9,468 nucleotides of DNA from Brevundimonas sp. (GTDB taxonomy: Bacteria > Pseudomonadota > Alphaproteobacteria > Caulobacterales > Caulobacteraceae): contig JADCBH010000039.1 of the NCBI GenBank assembly GCA_020253595.1, forward strand, positions 1 through 9,468, written 5' to 3'. The translations under genes were made by a program, and so were the position numbers. Numbering within the stretch: position 1 is the first letter of the stretch; every line of letters starts with the position of its first letter. Below, piece by piece: positions 7,654 through 9,468 of the stretch. A model generated the notes under the pieces. The model was not told the origin of the DNA and did not search any database. It saw nothing but the letters and a program-made list of their open reading frames with translations.

Positions 7654-7800
7654 ATGGCCCGCGCCATCGCCTATTCTGTCTCAAATCGGCTCCAGCCCAT
7701 TGCGGCGGCGATCCTGTGTCTCATGGCGGCGCAGCTGGTGGTCGCCGCGTGCACTCCCGAGCCCGTTCCCTATGCCGCGCGCGTGGCGATCGAGCGCTAG
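7654..7800 (+). CDS. Very small probable lipoprotein (48 residues)
   Basis: The frame starts at ATG 7654 behind a GGGAG Shine-Dalgarno and ends at TAG 7798-7800. The product has a short polar start (MARAIAYSVSNRLQP), a hydrophobic core (IAAAILCLMAAQLVVAA, 16-32) and Cys33 in VVAAC, an acceptable lipobox. Processing would leave a mature peptide of only 16 residues, beginning CTPEPVPYAARVAIER. It resembles no family I can name. Its stop codon shares CTAG with the stop of the opposing DUF442 gene, giving a 4-nt tail-to-tail overlap. It is divergent from the MBL hydrolase, with 67 nt between starts. The ribosome-binding site, signal-like composition and exact fit between neighbours favour a real gene, but coding by chance is possible at this size. 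Confidence 0.55.
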   Translation: MARAIAYSVSNRLQPIAAAILCLMAAQLVVAACTPEPVPYAARVAIER

Positions 7801-8198
7801 AGCGGCATGCGGCTGAGGTCGTAGCCGGCGCGCGCTCCGGCCGCCCGCAAGCCATCGGCGTCCGCGCCCGCCTGTCGCATGGCGAGCGCCCAGGTGACCG
7901 CAGACCGCGTGCCGGACCGGCAGAACATCAGAACGGGGTCCCCCTTGGCCAGGATAACGCCGACCGCCTCGACCGCCGCCTCGTCCGGAAACCCGATGAC
8001 CGGCGCATGGACGAAATCCAGACCCGCAGCCCGAGCAGCCTCGGCGACCTCTTCAGCGGACGGCTGCCCGGGGTCCTCGCCATCCGGGCGGTTCGACACT
8101 ACGGTTTTCACCCCCAGCTTCGCGGCATCTGCGAGATCGGACAGGGCGATCTGGGGAGCGACCAGGACGGTGTCGCTCAGGGTGCGGAAATCAGGCAC
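7797..8198 (-). CDS. DUF442/TIGR01244 family phosphatase or sulfurtransferase
   Basis: The frame is open to 8363, but I place the start at GTG 8196-8198. GAGGAGG lies 5 nt upstream, and the product (133 residues, beginning MPDFRTLSDTVLVAPQIALS) then has the usual family length and N-terminus. The active-site loop is FCRSGTRS with Cys93 and Arg98, a six-residue rhodanese-like/phosphatase loop, preceded by KTVVSNRPDGEDPGQPS (31-47), which is characteristic of DUF442. The family is named for the phosphatase-like domain of Blh (beta-lactamase-like hydrolase), where it is fused to a persulfide dioxygenase and takes part in sulfide or persulfide handling. A role with sulfane sulfur is thus plausible but not shown here. 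Its 3' end overlaps the small lipoprotein gene by 4 nt. Confidence 0.88.
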   Translation of the reverse strand: MPDFRTLSDTVLVAPQIALSDLADAAKLGVKTVVSNRPDGEDPGQPSAEEVAEAARAAGLDFVHAPVIGFPDEAAVEAVGVILAKGDPVLMFCRSGTRSAVTWALAMRQAGADADGLRAAGARAGYDLSRMPL

Positions 8199-8203
8199 AG
8201 GCG

Positions 8204-8210
8204 CCTCCTC
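8204..8210 (-). promoter_or_regulatory. Ribosome-binding site fixing the GTG start of the DUF442 gene
   Basis: GAGGAGG on the minus strand, 5 nt before GTG 8198, is the strongest Shine-Dalgarno in the window. It argues against the longer reading that starts at ATG 8363. Confidence 0.8.
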
Positions 8211-8235
8211 GGTTTCAGGATTTCCCGCTAACACG

Positions 8236-8260
8236 TCGCCACGGAAAAACCATCGCCACG
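8236..8260. repeat. Perfect 8-bp direct repeat TCGCCACG x2
   Basis: TCGCCACG occurs at 8236-8243 and 8253-8260, 17 nt start to start, in the 112-nt divergent spacer between the DUF442 gene and the secreted-protein gene. It could be a pair of half-sites for a regulator that binds tandem repeats. Confidence 0.35.
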
Positions 8261-8263
8261 CTT

Positions 8264-8291
8264 CAGGCGTAGACCCCGCTCCAGACGTAGA
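8264..8291. repeat. Near-perfect 10-bp direct repeat CAGRCGTAGA x2
   Basis: CAGGCGTAGA (8264-8273) and CAGACGTAGA (8282-8291) differ at one base and are 18 nt apart start to start. They lie directly after the TCGCCACG pair and 20 nt before the secreted-protein ATG. They may form part of a promoter or operator; function is unknown. Confidence 0.35.
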
Positions 8292-8310
8292 AACACCCCA
8301 CGGACCCTTG

Positions 8311-8901
8311 ATGCGCCCCAGTCTTGCCCAAACCGCGACCCTTGCGGCCTTCGCTTCGTTCATTCTGACGGGATCCGTTGCGGTGGCCCAGGATCAGGAC
8401 GGTCCGATCGCGACGGCCCGTGAAGCGACGGAGTCCGTTGAGGCGAGAAATGCCCGCGAGGCCATCGCCTATGAAACCCCTCTGCCGCGTGGGGCCCCGG
8501 AACAGGACTATCCCCTCGTGGCGTGGTGCGCGGCCCTGGTCGAGGGCCACATCGCGCTCGGCCGGACCCTGACCAACGCGGACGATCTGGATCGGGAAAT
8601 CATTCGACTGGGCGCGCTTGAGGCCACAGATTTCCGCGACGCCCTTCAGGCCGGTACCTCGCGCCAGACCCCGGCGACCCGTGCTGCCGCTGAGGCGGCC
8701 GAAGATGAGGCGGAGGCCCGCTGGACCCCTCTGATGGACTTGCCGGACGAGGCAGCGCGGAGTCAGGCATTTGGGCTGTTCTTTGGCCTGCCTGGCCGCT
8801 GTGAACACGCCGCGCGGCGTGTGCGTGAAAACATCACCACTCCGCCGGTGACTCTGCAGGCGGCGGGCCTGGATGAGATGGGCCAGCCGGTCGCGCCCTA
8901 G
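8311..8901 (+). CDS. Secreted (periplasmic) protein of unknown function
   Basis: I do not recognise a family. The 196-residue product starts with a classical signal peptide: MRPSLAQTA, a hydrophobic core TLAAFASFILTGSVAVA, and a likely signal peptidase I site AVA|QD after residue 26. This supports ATG 8311, although no clear Shine-Dalgarno precedes it. The mature part is acidic and alanine-rich, probably mostly helical. It holds two cysteines, Cys73 in VAWCAALVEGH and Cys164 in GLPGRCEHAARR, which could form a disulfide. The segment WTPLMDLPDEAARSQAFGLF (138-157) looks like part of a conserved core. The gene is divergent from the DUF442 gene and 50 nt upstream of the carboxylase gene on the same strand, so cotranscription is possible. 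Confidence 0.75.
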   Translation: MRPSLAQTATLAAFASFILTGSVAVAQDQDGPIATAREATESVEARNAREAIAYETPLPRGAPEQDYPLVAWCAALVEGHIALGRTLTNADDLDREIIRLGALEATDFRDALQAGTSRQTPATRAAAEAAEDEAEARWTPLMDLPDEAARSQAFGLFFGLPGRCEHAARRVRENITTPPVTLQAAGLDEMGQPVAP

Positions 8902-8951
8902 AGCGGGCAGGGGGCCTCGACCCCCGTCGCGCGCGCCTCTAAACCGGCCTC

Positions 8952-9468
8952 ATGTTCACATCCGTCCTGGTCGCCAATCGCGGCGAGATCGCCTGTCGCG
9001 TCTTCCGCACCGCCAAGCGCATGGGCCTGCGCACCATCGCCGTCTATTCCGAGGCTGACGCGCAGGCTCTGCATGTCCGCGAGGCCGATGAGGCGGTGCT
9101 CATCGGGCCAGCTCCGGCGCGCGAGAGCTATCTGCATCAGGCCAAGGTGCTGGCGGCGGCCAAGTCGACCGGAGCGGAAGCGATCCACCCCGGATACGGC
9201 TTCCTGTCCGAGAACGCGGAGTTCGCGGAGGCCGTGATGGCGGCAGGGATCACCTGGATCGGCGCTCCGCCGGCCGCGATCCGGGCCATGGGGCTGAAGG
9301 ACGCCGCCAAACAGCTGATGATCGAGGCGGGCGTGCCGGTGACGCCGGGCTATCTGGGCGAGGACCAGACGCCGGAGCGTCTGAAGGCCGAGGCCGATGC
9401 GATCGGCTATCCCGTGCTGATCAAGGCCGTGGCGGGCGGCGGCGGCAAGGGGATGCGCCGGGTCGATG
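8952..9468 (+). CDS. mccA: Acyl-CoA carboxylase alpha subunit, biotin carboxylase N-terminus (probably methylcrotonyl-CoA carboxylase), cut off by the window edge
   Basis: Only the first 172 residues are present. They contain the biotin carboxylase N-terminal domain, beginning MFTSVLVANRGEIACRVFRT, the conserved HPGYGFLSENAEFA (79-92), and the start of the ATP-grasp domain with GYPVLIKAVAGGGGKGM (152-168), the glycine-rich ATP lid. The enzyme uses ATP and bicarbonate to carboxylate biotin carried on the same subunit. Full alpha subunits are about 650-670 residues, so about three quarters are missing. EADAQALHVREADEAVLIGP and GYLGEDQ resemble methylcrotonyl-CoA carboxylase (leucine degradation) more than propionyl-CoA carboxylase or AccC, but the subtype is an inference. 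No beta subunit lies upstream. The ATG has only a weak ribosome-binding site. Confidence 0.88.
   Translation, partial: MFTSVLVANRGEIACRVFRTAKRMGLRTIAVYSEADAQALHVREADEAVLIGPAPARESYLHQAKVLAAAKSTGAEAIHPGYGFLSENAEFAEAVMAAGITWIGAPPAAIRAMGLKDAAKQLMIEAGVPVTPGYLGEDQTPERLKAEADAIGYPVLIKAVAGGGGKGMRRVD

Noticed and set aside
8243..8271. ECF-sigma-like promoter (GGAA...CGTA) upstream of the secreted-protein gene
   Set aside because: The spacing is several nucleotides too long for the GGAAC-N16/17-CGTT pattern and both elements are imperfect.
7797..8906. CTAGAGCGG repeated at two gene ends (7797-7805 and 8898-8906)
   Set aside because: A 9-base match around stop codons in about 1 kb of biased sequence is not convincing; no longer similarity surrounds it.
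8910..8925. GGGGG-N6-CCCCC hairpin after the secreted-protein gene as a terminator
   Set aside because: The stem is only 5 bp and no T-run follows; it lies 26 nt before the next start codon.

Overview
The window is high-GC DNA, densely packed on both strands, and reads as an ordinary chromosomal segment of an alphaproteobacterium. Gene content and protein style point to Caulobacterales, most likely Brevundimonas or a close relative. That assignment comes from recalled sequence style, not from a search. I see no rRNA, tRNA, CRISPR array, insertion sequence or phage gene, and no stretch over 300 bases without a gene.

Layout from left to right. (1) 1-1437, minus strand: a J-protein with a degenerate HPD motif, then chorismate synthase aroC, which runs off the left edge. 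(2) 1514-2188, plus: pdxH (pyridoxamine 5'-phosphate oxidase), divergent from the J-protein and apparently leaderless. (3) 2193-4158, minus: in transcription order a two-lobed lipoprotein, a uridine-kinase-like P-loop kinase and a TetR/AcrR repressor. (4) 4338-6699, plus: an acyl-CoA ligase and, 4 nt later, a membrane-anchored DUF1499 protein. (5) 6684-7586, minus: an MBL-fold hydrolase of the LACTB2-like type. (6) 7654-7800, plus: a 48-residue probable lipoprotein. (7) 7797-8198, minus: a DUF442/TIGR01244 phosphatase or sulfurtransferase starting at GTG behind a perfect Shine-Dalgarno. (8) 8311-8901, plus: a secreted protein of unknown function. (9) 8952 to the right edge, plus: the biotin carboxylase end of an acyl-CoA carboxylase alpha subunit, probably methylcrotonyl-CoA carboxylase.

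Functionally this is mixed housekeeping: aromatic amino acid precursor synthesis (aroC), vitamin B6 salvage (pdxH), pyrimidine salvage (udk-like), acyl-CoA activation and carboxylation (ligase, carboxylase), and several envelope proteins of unknown role. Gene ends are tight: three convergent pairs meet with a 4-nt gap, a 16-nt overlap and a 4-nt overlap. No convincing intrinsic terminator was found.

No clear undescribed system stands out. The items most worth a second look are the RPD-for-HPD change in the J-protein, the tiny lipoprotein between an MBL hydrolase and a DUF442 protein (two domain types fused in Blh proteins), palindromes upstream of the acyl-CoA ligase, paired direct repeats upstream of the secreted orphan, and the two-lobed lipoprotein.
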